DNA from: Deferribacteraceae bacterium V6Fe1
GTDB lineage: Bacteria > Chrysiogenota > Deferribacteres > Deferribacterales > Deferrivibrionaceae
DNA length: 64,000 bases
NCBI GenBank assembly: GCA_022813675.1
Contig: CP063375.1
Span: 372,001 to 436,000, forward strand
Direction of reading: 5' to 3'
Shown: piece after piece, positions 34,533-44,250 of the stretch
Position numbering within the stretch: position 1 is the first letter of the stretch
Layout: every line of letters begins with the position of its first letter
Translations under genes and position numbers: made by a program
The notes under the pieces: generated by a model
Database searches by the model: none
The model's input: the letters and a program-made list of their open reading frames with translations, nothing else
What the model was told of the DNA's origin: nothing

Positions 34533-36467
34533 ATGTTTAGAGATATTAGCAAGTTTGAAATAAAAGGCTCAGCAAAAAATTTAAAGGGATTAATAAATGA
34601 GACCGAACAAAAAATTAACAAGCTTAAAAATAGTAGCATTGATGAGTCGTTTTTATTGAAATATCAGGAAATTACCTATCCCATAGGGTTAGAATTTACA
34701 CCCCTTTCTCATTTCAATTCGGTAAAAAACAGTAAACTCACTCAAAAAGAGTATGCAAAGGCAATTAACTACCTTACTGATTTCCACACAAAGCTTTCTC
34801 AGGATGAAGATATTTACCAAAAGCTTAAAACTTATCAGAATCAATTTCAAATTGATACGGAAAAAAAGGAAGTGTTGACCAACTTAATAAGAGAGTATGA
34901 ACTTTCAGGTGTAGGGCTTGAAGATACAAAGAAAAGCAGAATTAAAGAGATAAATTTAAAGCTCAGCGAGCTTACAAATAACTTTTTTCAAAATGTATTA
35001 AACGACACAAACAATTTTAAATTGCAAGTAAATGAGGCTGACATTAAAGATATGCCCGAGTCAGATAAAGCAGCATACAAAAAAGGGGAGCTATTTGAAT
35101 TTACCCTCCATGCCCCAAGCTATATCTCATTTATGACATTCTGCAACAACAGAGAAAAAAGGGAAGTGATGTACAAACATTATTTTACAAGAGCAAAGCA
35201 AAACAGTGAAATTATCTCCGAAATACTCTCATTAAGAGATGAAATGGCCAAAATTCTTGGATTTAAAAATTATGCCGAGCTTTCCCTTGCCACAAAAGAT
35301 GCAAAAACTCCGCAGCAAATTTTAGATTTTCTATACGAAATGATAGAGCCTTGCAAAAAAAAGGCGGAAAATGAATTGGCAGAATTGAAAGAAATTGCAC
35401 ATGAATTTGGGATAAAGAAGATAATGCCTTACGATACCGCATTTTTATCGGAAAAGTTAAAAATGAAAAAATTCGGATACAAGGATGAAGATTTTCGCGT
35501 GTATTTTGAAAAAGATAATGTCGTAAACGGAATGTTTGCCTTCTTGGAAAAATTCTTAGGTATCGTTTTTAAGAAAATAGATATCCCCCTTTGGCACAAA
35601 AAGGCAGAAGCATTCGATTTGAAAAAAAATGGTAAAGTCATCGGTAGACTTTACATGGATTTGGAGGCACGAAAAGGGAAAAGGGACGGGGCATGGATGC
35701 ACGATTATGAAACTCGATTTAAAGATATGCAGGGGAATATTCATCTTCCGTCAGCCTTTGTTGTGGCAAATTTTCCAAAATCCACTTCAAAAATCCGCTC
35801 CCTTTTAAGACCTTCCGATGTAGAAACACTTTTTCACGAGATGGGGCACGCTTTACACCACCTTTTAAGTGATGTGGACAATCTTTTTGTCAGCGGCATA
35901 AATGGTGTAAAGTGGGATGTAGTGGAATTTCCATCACAGTTTCTTGAAAATTTTTACTTCGAAAGCAAAGTATTAGATATGATTGCGACTCATTACAAAA
36001 CCGGTGAAAAAATGCCTGATGACATGAAAAAAACTCTGAAGAAAATGAAAAATTTTAACTCCGGGATAATGTTTTTGAGGCAACTTGAATTTGCCATTTT
36101 TGATATGGAAATTCACCACAAAAATATCACAAACTTTGAAGATGCTCATAACATTCTTAAAAAGATAAGGGGAAAGACTTCCATGTTTGAAGTGCCGGAA
36201 TATGTTTTGTTTGAAAATCAATTTTCACATATTTTTTCAGGTGGTTACGCTGCCGGGTATTACAGCTACAAATGGGCTGAGAGGCTTAGTGCCGATGCAT
36301 TTTATCTTTTTGTAGAAAATAATATATTTGATGCAAAACTTGCAAATAATTTTGTAGAAAAGGTATTGTCAAAAGGTGGCAGTATCAATATTACTGAAGC
36401 TTACGAAAAATTTGCAGGCAGAAAAGTTGATAATAATAATCTTTTAAAACTTTACGATATAATGTGA
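34533..36467 (+). CDS. M3-family oligopeptidase
   Basis: This 644-residue metallopeptidase has the zinc motif HEMGH near residue 435 (LFHEMGHALHHLLSDVD) and the further Glu ligand in EFPSQFLENF. The C-terminal YAAGYYSYKWAERLSADAF is typical of oligopeptidase A/thimet-type enzymes. There is no signal peptide, so it works in the cytoplasm on short peptides. GGAGG precedes the ATG. The TerC gene follows after seven bases. Confidence 0.93.
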   Translation: MFRDISKFEIKGSAKNLKGLINETEQKINKLKNSSIDESFLLKYQEITYPIGLEFTPLSHFNSVKNSKLTQKEYAKAINYLTDFHTKLSQDEDIYQKLKTYQNQFQIDTEKKEVLTNLIREYELSGVGLEDTKKSRIKEINLKLSELTNNFFQNVLNDTNNFKLQVNEADIKDMPESDKAAYKKGELFEFTLHAPSYISFMTFCNNREKREVMYKHYFTRAKQNSEIISEILSLRDEMAKILGFKNYAELSLATKDAKTPQQILDFLYEMIEPCKKKAENELAELKEIAHEFGIKKIMPYDTAFLSEKLKMKKFGYKDEDFRVYFEKDNVVNGMFAFLEKFLGIVFKKIDIPLWHKKAEAFDLKKNGKVIGRLYMDLEARKGKRDGAWMHDYETRFKDMQGNIHLPSAFVVANFPKSTSKIRSLLRPSDVETLFHEMGHALHHLLSDVDNLFVSGINGVKWDVVEFPSQFLENFYFESKVLDMIATHYKTGEKMPDDMKKTLKKMKNFNSGIMFLRQLEFAIFDMEIHHKNITNFEDAHNILKKIRGKTSMFEVPEYVLFENQFSHIFSGGYAAGYYSYKWAERLSADAFYLFVENNIFDAKLANNFVEKVLSKGGSINITEAYEKFAGRKVDNNNLLKLYDIM

Positions 36468-36474
36468 GGTAGCT

Positions 36475-37191
36475 ATGGAATTTTCGTCAGCTTTTTTTAT
36501 TAGTCTTCTTACTTTAAGTATACTGGAAATTGTCTTAGGTGTTGACAATATAGTAGTAATATCAATCCTATCCGGGAAGCTGCCCGAACATCAGCAAAAA
36601 TTAGGACGCAAGTTGGGCATATCTTTGGCACTTATTACAAGAATACTTTTACTTTTAAGTATCACATGGCTGATGATGTTGACAAACCCTTTGTTTACAA
36701 TATTTGACAAAGGTATATCCTTCAAAGACTTAATCCTTTTGGCAGGCGGACTATTTTTAATTTATAAAGGGACACATGAAATTCACAATCTTGTAGATGA
36801 CGATAACAAGCAAGAAAAAAAAGATTTAAAACAGGTCACATTAGCCGCCGTAGTAGTCCAAATTGGGCTTTTTGATATAGTCTTTTCTCTTGATTCGGTC
36901 ATCACTGCAGTGGGGATAGGTCACAATTTGGCTGCAATGATTGGGGCAATAATTATTGCAATGTTTGTAATGCTTTTCGCCGCTGAAAAGATAAGCCACT
37001 TTATTGATCAGCATCTTTCAATAAAAATGCTTGCCCTGAGTTTTTTACTTTTAATAGGTGTTACGCTTGTGGCCGAAGGGGCACATTTTCATATACCAAA
37101 AGGCTATCTCTATTTTGCAATGGGCTTTTCCGGCTTTGTAGAAACCATGACAATAATAGCGAAGAAGAAAACGAACTTAAATAACATTTAA
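36475..37191 (+). CDS. TerC-family membrane protein
   Basis: This 238-residue protein has about seven membrane helices. Acidic residues that probably bind metal lie in ILEIVLGVDNIVVISILSG and in the repeat-like FDIVFSLDSVITAVGIGHN. The family includes tellurium-resistance TerC and manganese exporters such as Alx and MeeF, so metal loading of exported proteins is a likely role. It sits between a peptidase and a secreted orphan in one direction. Confidence 0.9.
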   Translation: MEFSSAFFISLLTLSILEIVLGVDNIVVISILSGKLPEHQQKLGRKLGISLALITRILLLLSITWLMMLTNPLFTIFDKGISFKDLILLAGGLFLIYKGTHEIHNLVDDDNKQEKKDLKQVTLAAVVVQIGLFDIVFSLDSVITAVGIGHNLAAMIGAIIIAMFVMLFAAEKISHFIDQHLSIKMLALSFLLLIGVTLVAEGAHFHIPKGYLYFAMGFSGFVETMTIIAKKKTNLNNI

Positions 37192-37228
37192 ACACAAAAA
37201 AATTGGAGATTGAAAATTTAAAAATTTT

Positions 37229-39241
37229 ATGAAAAAAATATCTATGCTTAAGAAATTACTATTATTGTTACTGCTGCCAATTACGCTTTTTGCGGCCGGC
37301 CCGCTTGATGACTTATACGACTTTTTCCCGAAATCAAGTCAACTGCAAGGGGGGAATAAAAAATGGCTTTACACAAGTATAACGGAAAAAAGGAATGATG
37401 ATTATGTCGTATTGTCAAGCACATACACATACTACAACGAACAAAATGAAAAAATATTGGGTATCAACAGAAACACAAACTTCATAGTTGATATTGCCAT
37501 TTATTTTGCAAAAAATCCGACTGTTGCAAAATCTTTGTATAATAAAAATCTCCAAGAATCCAAGCTCCCTGTCAGGCGAGAAGTTGACTTTGGTGAAGAA
37601 TCTACCGTGTCAATCAAGCCAATTTCACTTAAAGATTTTAAGGCTGAATACAATATTTTAATACTCAATAAGAATTTTTTAATTAGTATCAAGACAGACG
37701 ATGGTTTTGCTCTCATGGAGTTTGCGGATTACTTTGATAAGATTGTTAAAAACTATATGCTTGCCAACATCGACAGGTTTTTTCTTGATAGATTCAAAAT
37801 CAAACTTTCTTATAACGACAACAAGTTGTCCGAAGAAATTGTATCAACTAATACGGATGTAAGTACAATAATCATCAAAGGGAAAGTTATAGATAGCAAA
37901 GGAAAACCTGTTTTTAATGCCAAGCTAAGCCTTTTGGGTTACGGTTATGAAACTACGACTGATGAGAAAGGTGAATACCGCTTTGAAATAAAGACAAATA
38001 CAAAAAATAAAAAATACATAGAATTTACAAAAAATTTTATACTTACCTCTCAGGAAGTCAAGCAAGAAACCCTGCCATTGGTGGCAAAAATCGAGATAAA
38101 ACAAGCTCATAAAACCGAAAATGCAATAGTGAGAATAGACTCTGATAAGCTAACAGGAACTTTAATATCAGGCAACAGAATAAATAAACTTACAAATATA
38201 AAATACTATAACAATACTTTGAGTTTTGTCAGGGACTGCTCACCAAAAGGTTCTACATTTAAATGTAATCAGAAAATAGAATTTATCATAGTAAATAATA
38301 AAATAACAGGGACAGTTATAGGATTTGGCGGCAAAGGGACAATAGACGGTAAAATTTACAGTCAAATCAAAGAAAAAGCTTATTTTGTAAAAGATAAACT
38401 TTTGATTGAAAAAATAGAAACAGATAAATCACTAAATGTAAAACATATAGAAAAAAACAACTTGGTTATAAAAAATACAAATGATATAAAACAGTTTATC
38501 CATTTTACCTTAAAAGATTACACTCCTTCTCCGTTAGATATTTCATACGAACTAAAGCTTACAAAGCTACCTGGGCTTATGAGTCAAAAATCCGCACCAC
38601 TATATCTTTTTGAAGGGGAAATCAAAGATAATAAATTAATCCTTAATAAAAAAAATGAAATTATTATCAAAAACACAGAACAGCCTGTCGGCTACTCATT
38701 CAAAATAGACTCTCCAGAAAAAGAGTATTTTATAGGTTTCCTACCTGAGTACAGCTTTAAAGAGTCGATTTTATTCTCATTTGAAACTGCCATAGACACC
38801 CTTGCACCAAAATTAATAGTAAAGTCTTTTGGAGATGAATCTTCAGAACAAAAAATTGATTTTACAATTCAAAAAAGTGATAAAGATTTTGCCTCTACCA
38901 CAAAAGAGATTAAAGGGGATAAAAAACCTGATACTCTCTTAAAATTAAAGGGGGTAAAAGGGGGAATAACTGATATTGAGATATCTCTCATAGGTAAATT
39001 TAAATATTACTGGTCAACAATGCCAAATAAAATACTCCCCGTACCTGTAGTCTTGCTGAAAGGAAAAGTTGTCAATTCTCAAAATGGGCTTTTTAATGTA
39101 ATAGTATCGGAAAATGATGAACTATTAATATATTTAGGTTATCCTTCATGGGTAAGCTTTGACAACAGTCTTATCAATATTACTCTGACGATAGATGGTA
39201 AAAAGGTTGAATTAAGTAAGAAGATAACTACATTAGAATAA
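37229..39241 (+). CDS. Secreted protein of unknown function with a carboxypeptidase-regulatory-like domain
   Basis: I do not recognise this 670-residue protein as a whole. A Sec signal peptide (about 1-23, ending LFAA) is clear. Residues about 211-250 (GKVIDSKGKPVFNAKLSL and TTDEKGEYRFEI) match the carboxypeptidase-regulatory-like/transthyretin beta-sandwich. The rest is beta-rich and lysine-rich, with only two Cys, which may pair. It is probably periplasmic or bound to the outer membrane. The tiny membrane ORF at 39259 follows after 17 bases and is likely co-transcribed. Confidence 0.72.
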   Translation: MKKISMLKKLLLLLLLPITLFAAGPLDDLYDFFPKSSQLQGGNKKWLYTSITEKRNDDYVVLSSTYTYYNEQNEKILGINRNTNFIVDIAIYFAKNPTVAKSLYNKNLQESKLPVRREVDFGEESTVSIKPISLKDFKAEYNILILNKNFLISIKTDDGFALMEFADYFDKIVKNYMLANIDRFFLDRFKIKLSYNDNKLSEEIVSTNTDVSTIIIKGKVIDSKGKPVFNAKLSLLGYGYETTTDEKGEYRFEIKTNTKNKKYIEFTKNFILTSQEVKQETLPLVAKIEIKQAHKTENAIVRIDSDKLTGTLISGNRINKLTNIKYYNNTLSFVRDCSPKGSTFKCNQKIEFIIVNNKITGTVIGFGGKGTIDGKIYSQIKEKAYFVKDKLLIEKIETDKSLNVKHIEKNNLVIKNTNDIKQFIHFTLKDYTPSPLDISYELKLTKLPGLMSQKSAPLYLFEGEIKDNKLILNKKNEIIIKNTEQPVGYSFKIDSPEKEYFIGFLPEYSFKESILFSFETAIDTLAPKLIVKSFGDESSEQKIDFTIQKSDKDFASTTKEIKGDKKPDTLLKLKGVKGGITDIEISLIGKFKYYWSTMPNKILPVPVVLLKGKVVNSQNGLFNVIVSENDELLIYLGYPSWVSFDNSLINITLTIDGKKVELSKKITTLE

Positions 39242-39258
39242 AATCAAAGGAGGCGATT

Positions 39259-39417
39259 TTGAGCCAATACAGTGAGTATATCGGGCTTATCTTATTTATA
39301 GGCTTGATAATAGTCTTAAGCCTTTTCAAAGGTGGCGGCTGAGCTGCCGATTCATGCAGTATCGAGGATCGATACAAAAAGGAAACAAAAAAGAAAGATA
39401 AAAAAAAGGGGAGATAA
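39259..39417 (+). CDS. Candidate selenoprotein: small single-helix membrane protein with in-frame UGA
   Basis: AAAGGAGG at 39246-39253 precedes a TTG start at 39259. The first 27 codons give one membrane helix (IGLILFIGLIIVLSLF) and then KGGG before a TGA at 39340-39342. The same frame stays open for 24 more codons (AADSCSIEDRYKKE, then a lysine-rich tail) to a TAA at 39415-39417, which lies in the loop of a terminator. A 7-bp hairpin with a GGA loop begins 16 bases after the UGA. If the UGA is read as Sec, the product has 52 residues with U-x4-C. If it is a stop, a 27-residue membrane microprotein remains (39259-39342). The short form is well supported by its ribosome site; read-through is a hypothesis. 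Confidence 0.55.
39359..39375 (+). promoter_or_regulatory. SECIS-like stem-loop downstream of the UGA
   Basis: GTATCGA and TCGATAC form a perfect 7-bp stem with a GGA loop. The first loop base lies 24 bases after the last base of the UGA. Bacterial SECIS elements are hairpins just downstream of the UGA with a small loop that begins with G. No T run follows, so it is not a terminator. Confidence 0.5.
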
Positions 39418-39430
39418 CTCCCCTTTTTTT
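39401..39430. terminator. Bidirectional terminator between converging genes
   Basis: GGGGAG-ATAA-CTCCCC (39408-39423) is flanked by A7 on the left and T7 on the right, so it can terminate both the plus-strand transcript and ahcY from the minus strand. The TAA in its loop is the stop codon of the extended small ORF. Confidence 0.92.
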
Positions 39431-39432
39431 AT

Positions 39433-40833
39433 TTAATATCTGTAATGGTCAGGTTTATATGGCCCTTCAATTGGCACGCCAATATACTCAGCCTGCTCGG
39501 GAGTAAGTTTTGTCAGCTTGACTCCAATCTTCTCCAAGTGAAGCCTTGCAACCTCTTCATCAAGTTTTTTAGGCAATACGTAAACTCCGGGCTTGTAATT
39601 ATCCCTGTTTTTCCATAAATCTATCTGAGCAAGGACCTGATTGGCAAAGCTGTTGGACATTACAAATGACGGATGACCGGTAGCACAACCAAGATTTACA
39701 AGCCTGCCCTCTGCAAGCAAGAAAATTTCATGACCGTCAGGAAAAATATATTTATCCACCTGAGGTTTTATATTCACCTTCTTTATACCTGGGTAATTAT
39801 TTAATTTATCCACCTGAATTTCATTATCAAAGTGTCCGATATTACACACTATTGCCTGGTCTTTCATCTTTTCCATATGCTCTATTCTAATAACATCCTT
39901 ATTCCCGGTAGTAGTCACATATATATCCCCAATGCCAAGAGTATCTTCAACAGTCTTAACCTCATAACCTTCCATAGCTGCCTGAAGGGCACAAATAGGG
40001 TCAATCTCTGTTACAATAACTCTTGCACCTTGCCCTCTTAAAGACTGGGCAGACCCTTTACCTACATCTCCATAGCCGCACACAACGGCAACTTTGCCCG
40101 CAACCATTACATCTGTTGCCCTCTTGATACCGTCAATCAAAGACTCTCTACAACCGTAAAGATTATCAAATTTCGATTTGGTAACAGAATCATTTACATT
40201 TATCGCAGGAATTAAGAGCTCACCTTTTTGCATCATCTGATAAAGTCTATGGACACCTGTCGTAGTTTCCTCTGAAACACCTTTAAGCTCTTTAATCATT
40301 TCAGTCCACTTTGTAGGGTTTTCCTTCAATATAAGTTTTAATCTCTTTAATAGTTCAGCTTCATCTTCACCGTGAGCCTCTTTTTCAAGGATTGACGCAT
40401 CCTTTTCAGCCTTTACACCAAGATGCACCATAAGTGTGGCATCGCCGCCGTCATCCACAATAAGCTGAGGACCTTTTCCGCCCTTGAAAGTCAGAGCTTG
40501 CTCAAGGCACCACCAATACTCTTCCAATGTCTCCCCTTTCCAAGCAAATACAGGAACACCACTTTTGGCAATCGCTGCCGCCGCATGGTCTTGAGTCGAA
40601 AAAATATTACAGCTGCACCACCTAACATCAGCGCCTAAATCTACTAAAGTCTCTATCAAAACGGCAGTCTGTATAGTCATATGCAATGAGCCTGTTATCC
40701 TGACACCTTTTAACGGCTTCTCAGCGCTATATTTTTCCCTGATAGCCATAAGACCTGGCATCTCATGTTCGGCTATCTCTATCTCTTTGCGACCCCAATC
40801 AGCTAAATTTAAATCTTTTACTTTGAAATCCAT
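39433..40833 (-). CDS. ahcY: Adenosylhomocysteinase
   Basis: This 466-residue enzyme hydrolyses S-adenosyl-homocysteine to homocysteine and adenosine, clearing the product of methyl transfer. The NAD-binding motif [20 protein letters not shown] and the C-terminal [15 protein letters not shown] with a final DHYRY are conserved. It also carries the roughly 40-residue insertion ([17 protein letters not shown] region) seen in many bacterial forms. It ends at the bidirectional terminator. Confidence 0.97.
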   Translation of the reverse strand: MDFKVKDLNLADWGRKEIEIAEHEMPGLMAIREKYSAEKPLKGVRITGSLHMTIQTAVLIETLVDLGADVRWCSCNIFSTQDHAAAAIAKSGVPVFAWKGETLEEYWWCLEQALTFKGGKGPQLIVDDGGDATLMVHLGVKAEKDASILEKEAHGEDEAELLKRLKLILKENPTKWTEMIKELKGVSEETTTGVHRLYQMMQKGELLIPAINVNDSVTKSKFDNLYGCRESLIDGIKRATDVMVAGKVAVVCGYGDVGKGSAQSLRGQGARVIVTEIDPICALQAAMEGYEVKTVEDTLGIGDIYVTTTGNKDVIRIEHMEKMKDQAIVCNIGHFDNEIQVDKLNNYPGIKKVNIKPQVDKYIFPDGHEIFLLAEGRLVNLGCATGHPSFVMSNSFANQVLAQIDLWKNRDNYKPGVYVLPKKLDEEVARLHLEKIGVKLTKLTPEQAEYIGVPIEGPYKPDHYRY

Positions 40834-40853
40834 TCATTTCCTCCAAATCTAAT

Positions 40854-41099
40854 CTAAAACTTTTTAATAGGCTCAAAAGCCTTGGTAATAGGTAAATTAA
40901 GGTTACTCCTTGACAATTCAAGCCTGCTTATATTTTTAATCTCAACCACATCTCCATTGTTGTCATATATAGTCAATTTGTACGCCTCAACTGACCTGTC
41001 ATTATAGAAATCAAACACCATAAAAGACAAAACTATAAAAAAGGCCACATACCAATATTTCATGTATTCTCCGCCAAAATACTTGTTAAATCTTTTCAT
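40854..41099 (-). CDS. Small single-helix membrane protein of unknown function
   Basis: This 81-residue protein has one membrane helix near residues 14-30 (YWYVAFFIVLSFMVFDF), followed by a probable periplasmic tail with a beta-strand pattern (YKLTIYDNNGDVVEIKN). The ATG at 41099 shares a base with the stop of the molybdopterin enzyme (TGATG), and GGAG lies six bases upstream. I do not recognise a family. The coupling suggests a link to the molybdopterin enzyme, but ahcY follows only 20 bases later. Confidence 0.62.
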   Translation of the reverse strand: MKRFNKYFGGEYMKYWYVAFFIVLSFMVFDFYNDRSVEAYKLTIYDNNGDVVEIKNISRLELSRSNLNLPITKAFEPIKKF

Positions 41100-42745
41100 C
41101 ACACTCTCCTGATATTTACAAATGTATCATAGTAAGAAACAGCCATATTTGCATCTGTCTGCACCATCTTAGTTAAGATATTGGGTGTTTCCCCGAAATA
41201 GTTTCTGCTCTTATAAATCATTATATACCCTTTTGCAACCTTATCCGATATTTTAGCCTTTATTTTTAGTTGCCCGAGCTCATTAAAAAGTTCAACAGTT
41301 TCACCGTCACTAATCCCATTAGCTTTGGCATCATATTCTGAAATATGCAAATAATCCTCTTTAATAGGGGTATCTGATAATTGTGAGTTTAGATAAAGGG
41401 TATGGGAATTTGTTATCATCCTCAATCCTTTATCTAAGAATGGAAGTAAAAGCTTAATCTCTTTATCATTAAATTTTCTAAGTATTGGTTTTTTATCATA
41501 TTTCATTTCATCAACACTTTTAATCTCCATATCAAGTCCGAGTCTGTTTGACAGCTCTTTAACTACATCCGTATCTGAAATACCATCCAAATATTTTTCC
41601 CTTTTATTTATAATTTCGTCAAAAAAATAGCTCCCCAAAATATCATCTTGAGCAAACATTCCGCCCACTTTTACAAAAATATCGGCTAATTTTACCGTCT
41701 CTGTTATATTCGTATCTACCACTACCAATTTGTTTTCTTCTAAACATCTCCTTAAAAATAAACTTTCCGGATAAGTGACAACTGGATTTGCACCGACAAT
41801 CACAATAAGGTCGAAAAAATTTTCCTCTAACTTTTCATAAAAATCTTTTATCGTAATTTTATTTTTCTTTTCAACATTTATTCCTGAAATATGTGCGCTT
41901 GATGCTTTACCGTAATATAGGTTATCAATGTTGCCTGTATAGTATGCAAGCCTGTTAATCCATTGAACAGCATTTTTCCCGTTTGAATACCTTTGAAGCC
42001 CAAATCCTGTGATAAATCCCGTTTTCCCCACTTGTATTTTGCTCTTTAACAGCTCTATGTCATCTTTGGAAATACCTGTTATTTGGACAGTTTGCTCAAG
42101 ATTAACTTTACTTTCTACGTAACCTAAGCTACCCAAAATATAATTACAAAGCACACCGTCCGAAGCCGGATTGATTCTTATATATTTGCCAGCTAATTTG
42201 GTTGTCTCGCTTTTTACCGGATCAATGTAAATTATCTCTTTCTTAATATTTTTTAAAAATGCATAAAGGTGCTGATTTGTAACTCTGGCATTTCTGCCAA
42301 ATATTATAATTGTATCAACATTTTTTAAATTTTCTACTGAAGGATTTGTGCATACACCAAAATCTTCTTCGTGAGCCACCACACCTGTCTCATCACAAGG
42401 ATTGTCTGATACAATGTAACAGTTTTCAAACTTGCTAAAAAGGCAGTCCCAATATTTCATTTTATAGCCGAGACTGCCGGAACCTCTCAAATACAATATT
42501 TTTTTGGAAGCCCTTAACATCTCAGACATTTTGTCAATTGCAGCATTGTAGTCACATTCAACTTTTGAATTATTTTTCTTGTAAAAACAGGAAGACCTTT
42601 CTGACTCTCTTTTATAAAATTTTCTCAATTTACTGCAAAAAAACGGATACTCATCAAATGAGTTTGCTACCGGACTGAAGCTACCATCTTTCAAAATCTC
42701 AAAACTACACCCGTCAGGGCAATCTTTGGAACAAAAATATTTCAT
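41099..42745 (-). CDS. Molybdopterin oxidoreductase, short form
   Basis: This 548-residue protein belongs to the DMSO reductase/formate dehydrogenase superfamily. The N-terminal cluster Cys are C5, C9, C13 and C37 (CSKDCPDGC then FFCSK). SDNPCDETGVVAHEEDFG covers the usual metal-ligand region, and the C-terminal domain (SEYDAKANGISDGETVELFN) is a molydopterin-dinucleotide-binding fold. It lacks a signal peptide, so it is cytoplasmic. It is shorter than typical formate dehydrogenases (about 700 or more). The substrate is unknown; no partner Fe-S subunit is encoded nearby. Confidence 0.8.
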   Translation of the reverse strand: MKYFCSKDCPDGCSFEILKDGSFSPVANSFDEYPFFCSKLRKFYKRESERSSCFYKKNNSKVECDYNAAIDKMSEMLRASKKILYLRGSGSLGYKMKYWDCLFSKFENCYIVSDNPCDETGVVAHEEDFGVCTNPSVENLKNVDTIIIFGRNARVTNQHLYAFLKNIKKEIIYIDPVKSETTKLAGKYIRINPASDGVLCNYILGSLGYVESKVNLEQTVQITGISKDDIELLKSKIQVGKTGFITGFGLQRYSNGKNAVQWINRLAYYTGNIDNLYYGKASSAHISGINVEKKNKITIKDFYEKLEENFFDLIVIVGANPVVTYPESLFLRRCLEENKLVVVDTNITETVKLADIFVKVGGMFAQDDILGSYFFDEIINKREKYLDGISDTDVVKELSNRLGLDMEIKSVDEMKYDKKPILRKFNDKEIKLLLPFLDKGLRMITNSHTLYLNSQLSDTPIKEDYLHISEYDAKANGISDGETVELFNELGQLKIKAKISDKVAKGYIMIYKSRNYFGETPNILTKMVQTDANMAVSYYDTFVNIRRV

Positions 42746-42779
42746 TTACAATTCCTTAAATTTTATAATATAAAAAGCA

Positions 42780-43694
42780 ATGATTGATATTATTTTTTTA
42801 GTTTTACCAATATTTATTGTTTTGGCAACAGGAAACATTCTTTATAAATTAAAATTTTTCGATCAGCATTTTATGTCTGCAGCAAACAAGCTTATCTTTT
42901 ATTTTCTATTGCCCGTTTTACTTTTTTATAAAATTGCAAATGCAAATATTAAAAGTTATTCCCTATCATATCTACTTACAATAATGGGATTAACCATAAT
43001 TGCAATGTTTGTCATAAGTTTTGTCTTAGGCAAAATCTTTAAATTTAAGAAATCTTCCATCGGCACATTTGCAATGAACAGTTTCAGGGCAAACTACGCA
43101 TATATGGGTCTTCCCGTATGTTACTATGCATTTGGCGAGAAAGGGCTTACAATTGCAAGTATACTTATGGCTTTTATCGTGCCTTTAGTCAATTTGATGT
43201 CGGTAATAAGTTTGACACTTACCTCAAATTCAAAAATGAATTTAAAAACATTTATCAAAAACACGCTCTTTAATCCTTTGGCTGTTGCTTGTATTTTAGG
43301 GATACTGTTTTCTGTTTTATCCATAAAAATTCCAATATTTATAAATAAATCTCTTGAATTAATAAGCAATGTCACACTTCCACTCGCACTTTTCAGTATA
43401 GGGGCAACTCTTGATTTTAAAAAGGTAAAAGGTAATATTGCAATTATATCATTTAATGTTTTTCTAAAACTTATTATACTGCCATTAATTGCACTTGCCC
43501 TGCTGAAGATTTCTTCCAGTTCAATGACATTTGCATCAAAGATATTGGTAGTGATGCTTTCTTCCCCTGCTGCAACGGTCAACTATATTTTAGCTTCCGA
43601 AATGGGTGGTGATAAAGATTTGGCAAGTAGCGTAATAATATTAAGTAGTGCACTTTCTATATTTTCTTTTGTTTTTTGGATTTCAGTTCTTTAA
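42780..43694 (+). CDS. AEC-family transporter
   Basis: This 304-residue protein has about ten membrane helices in two halves and the features of the auxin efflux carrier-like family: PIFIVLATGNILYKL at the start, MNSFRANYAYMGLPVCYYAF in the middle and SPAATVNYILASEMGGD near the end. Bacterial members carry malate, malonate or other organic acids. It is divergent from the molybdopterin enzyme (34-base gap) and appears monocistronic. Confidence 0.88.
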   Translation: MIDIIFLVLPIFIVLATGNILYKLKFFDQHFMSAANKLIFYFLLPVLLFYKIANANIKSYSLSYLLTIMGLTIIAMFVISFVLGKIFKFKKSSIGTFAMNSFRANYAYMGLPVCYYAFGEKGLTIASILMAFIVPLVNLMSVISLTLTSNSKMNLKTFIKNTLFNPLAVACILGILFSVLSIKIPIFINKSLELISNVTLPLALFSIGATLDFKKVKGNIAIISFNVFLKLIILPLIALALLKISSSSMTFASKILVVMLSSPAATVNYILASEMGGDKDLASSVIILSSALSIFSFVFWISVL

Positions 43695-43695
43695 T

Positions 43696-44205
43696 TTAGA
43701 CTTGTTTTGATGATTCGTACAAGTTTATTTCATCTTCTAATTGACGTTTACAGGATTCACAAAGTCCGTGAGTAAAATTAGGGATACCTTCTTCATCAAA
43801 AATTTTGAGATTATTTATAGCATGTTCTATTTCAATAAACTTATCATTAACAAGGATTTTATTGCACCAAGCACACATTTTATACAGTTTTGAAGATTGA
43901 GTAAAATCCTTTAAACTTTTTTCTCTTTTAGTTTGCTTAGTCAAGATGTGCTCTAATTTAATTTGCCCATTATTTAGTGGAATGATATTTAGCTCAAAAT
44001 ATCTGATATAATCATCATTATCACATCTATAAGTCGTAGAAAATATTTTTTTGTTTGCTCTTACTTTGCTAAACATATTTTTTAATATTTTTATAAGGAT
44101 TTCATCATATGAAAAATCAAAATAATTTTTACCTATTACATTATCTTTAACATTCTTAGTTTCAATGATGTAGTTTTGTTCATCAAGAATATAAATTTCA
44201 GTCAT
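43696..44205 (-). CDS. PAS-like sensory protein with C-terminal Cys/His cluster
   Basis: This 169-residue protein has a PAS-like N-terminal domain (YILDEQNYIIETKNVKDNVIG, split here as YILDEQNYIIE and NVKDNVIGKNYFDF) and a C-terminal metal-binding pattern. The latter is CAWCNK near residue 112 and HGLCESCKRQLEDE near 147, the arrangement found after PAS or receiver domains in many Gram-negative signalling proteins. It has no output domain, so it may act as a small sensor or adaptor. It ends two bases after the AEC transporter gene on the other strand. Confidence 0.72.
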   Translation of the reverse strand: MTEIYILDEQNYIIETKNVKDNVIGKNYFDFSYDEILIKILKNMFSKVRANKKIFSTTYRCDNDDYIRYFELNIIPLNNGQIKLEHILTKQTKREKSLKDFTQSSKLYKMCAWCNKILVNDKFIEIEHAINNLKIFDEEGIPNFTHGLCESCKRQLEDEINLYESSKQV

Positions 44206-44250
44206 ATTAAATTTTATATCAACTTTATTTTTGCGTCAATAAAATAAAAA

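Noticed and set aside
39259-39342. Treating the 27-codon ORF as spurious
   Set aside because: A strong AAAGGAGG site five bases before the TTG, a clear membrane helix and operon position support a real product whatever happens at the UGA.
43124-43582. Minus-strand 152-codon frame within the AEC gene
   Set aside because: It is antisense to a well-formed membrane transporter and has no motif.
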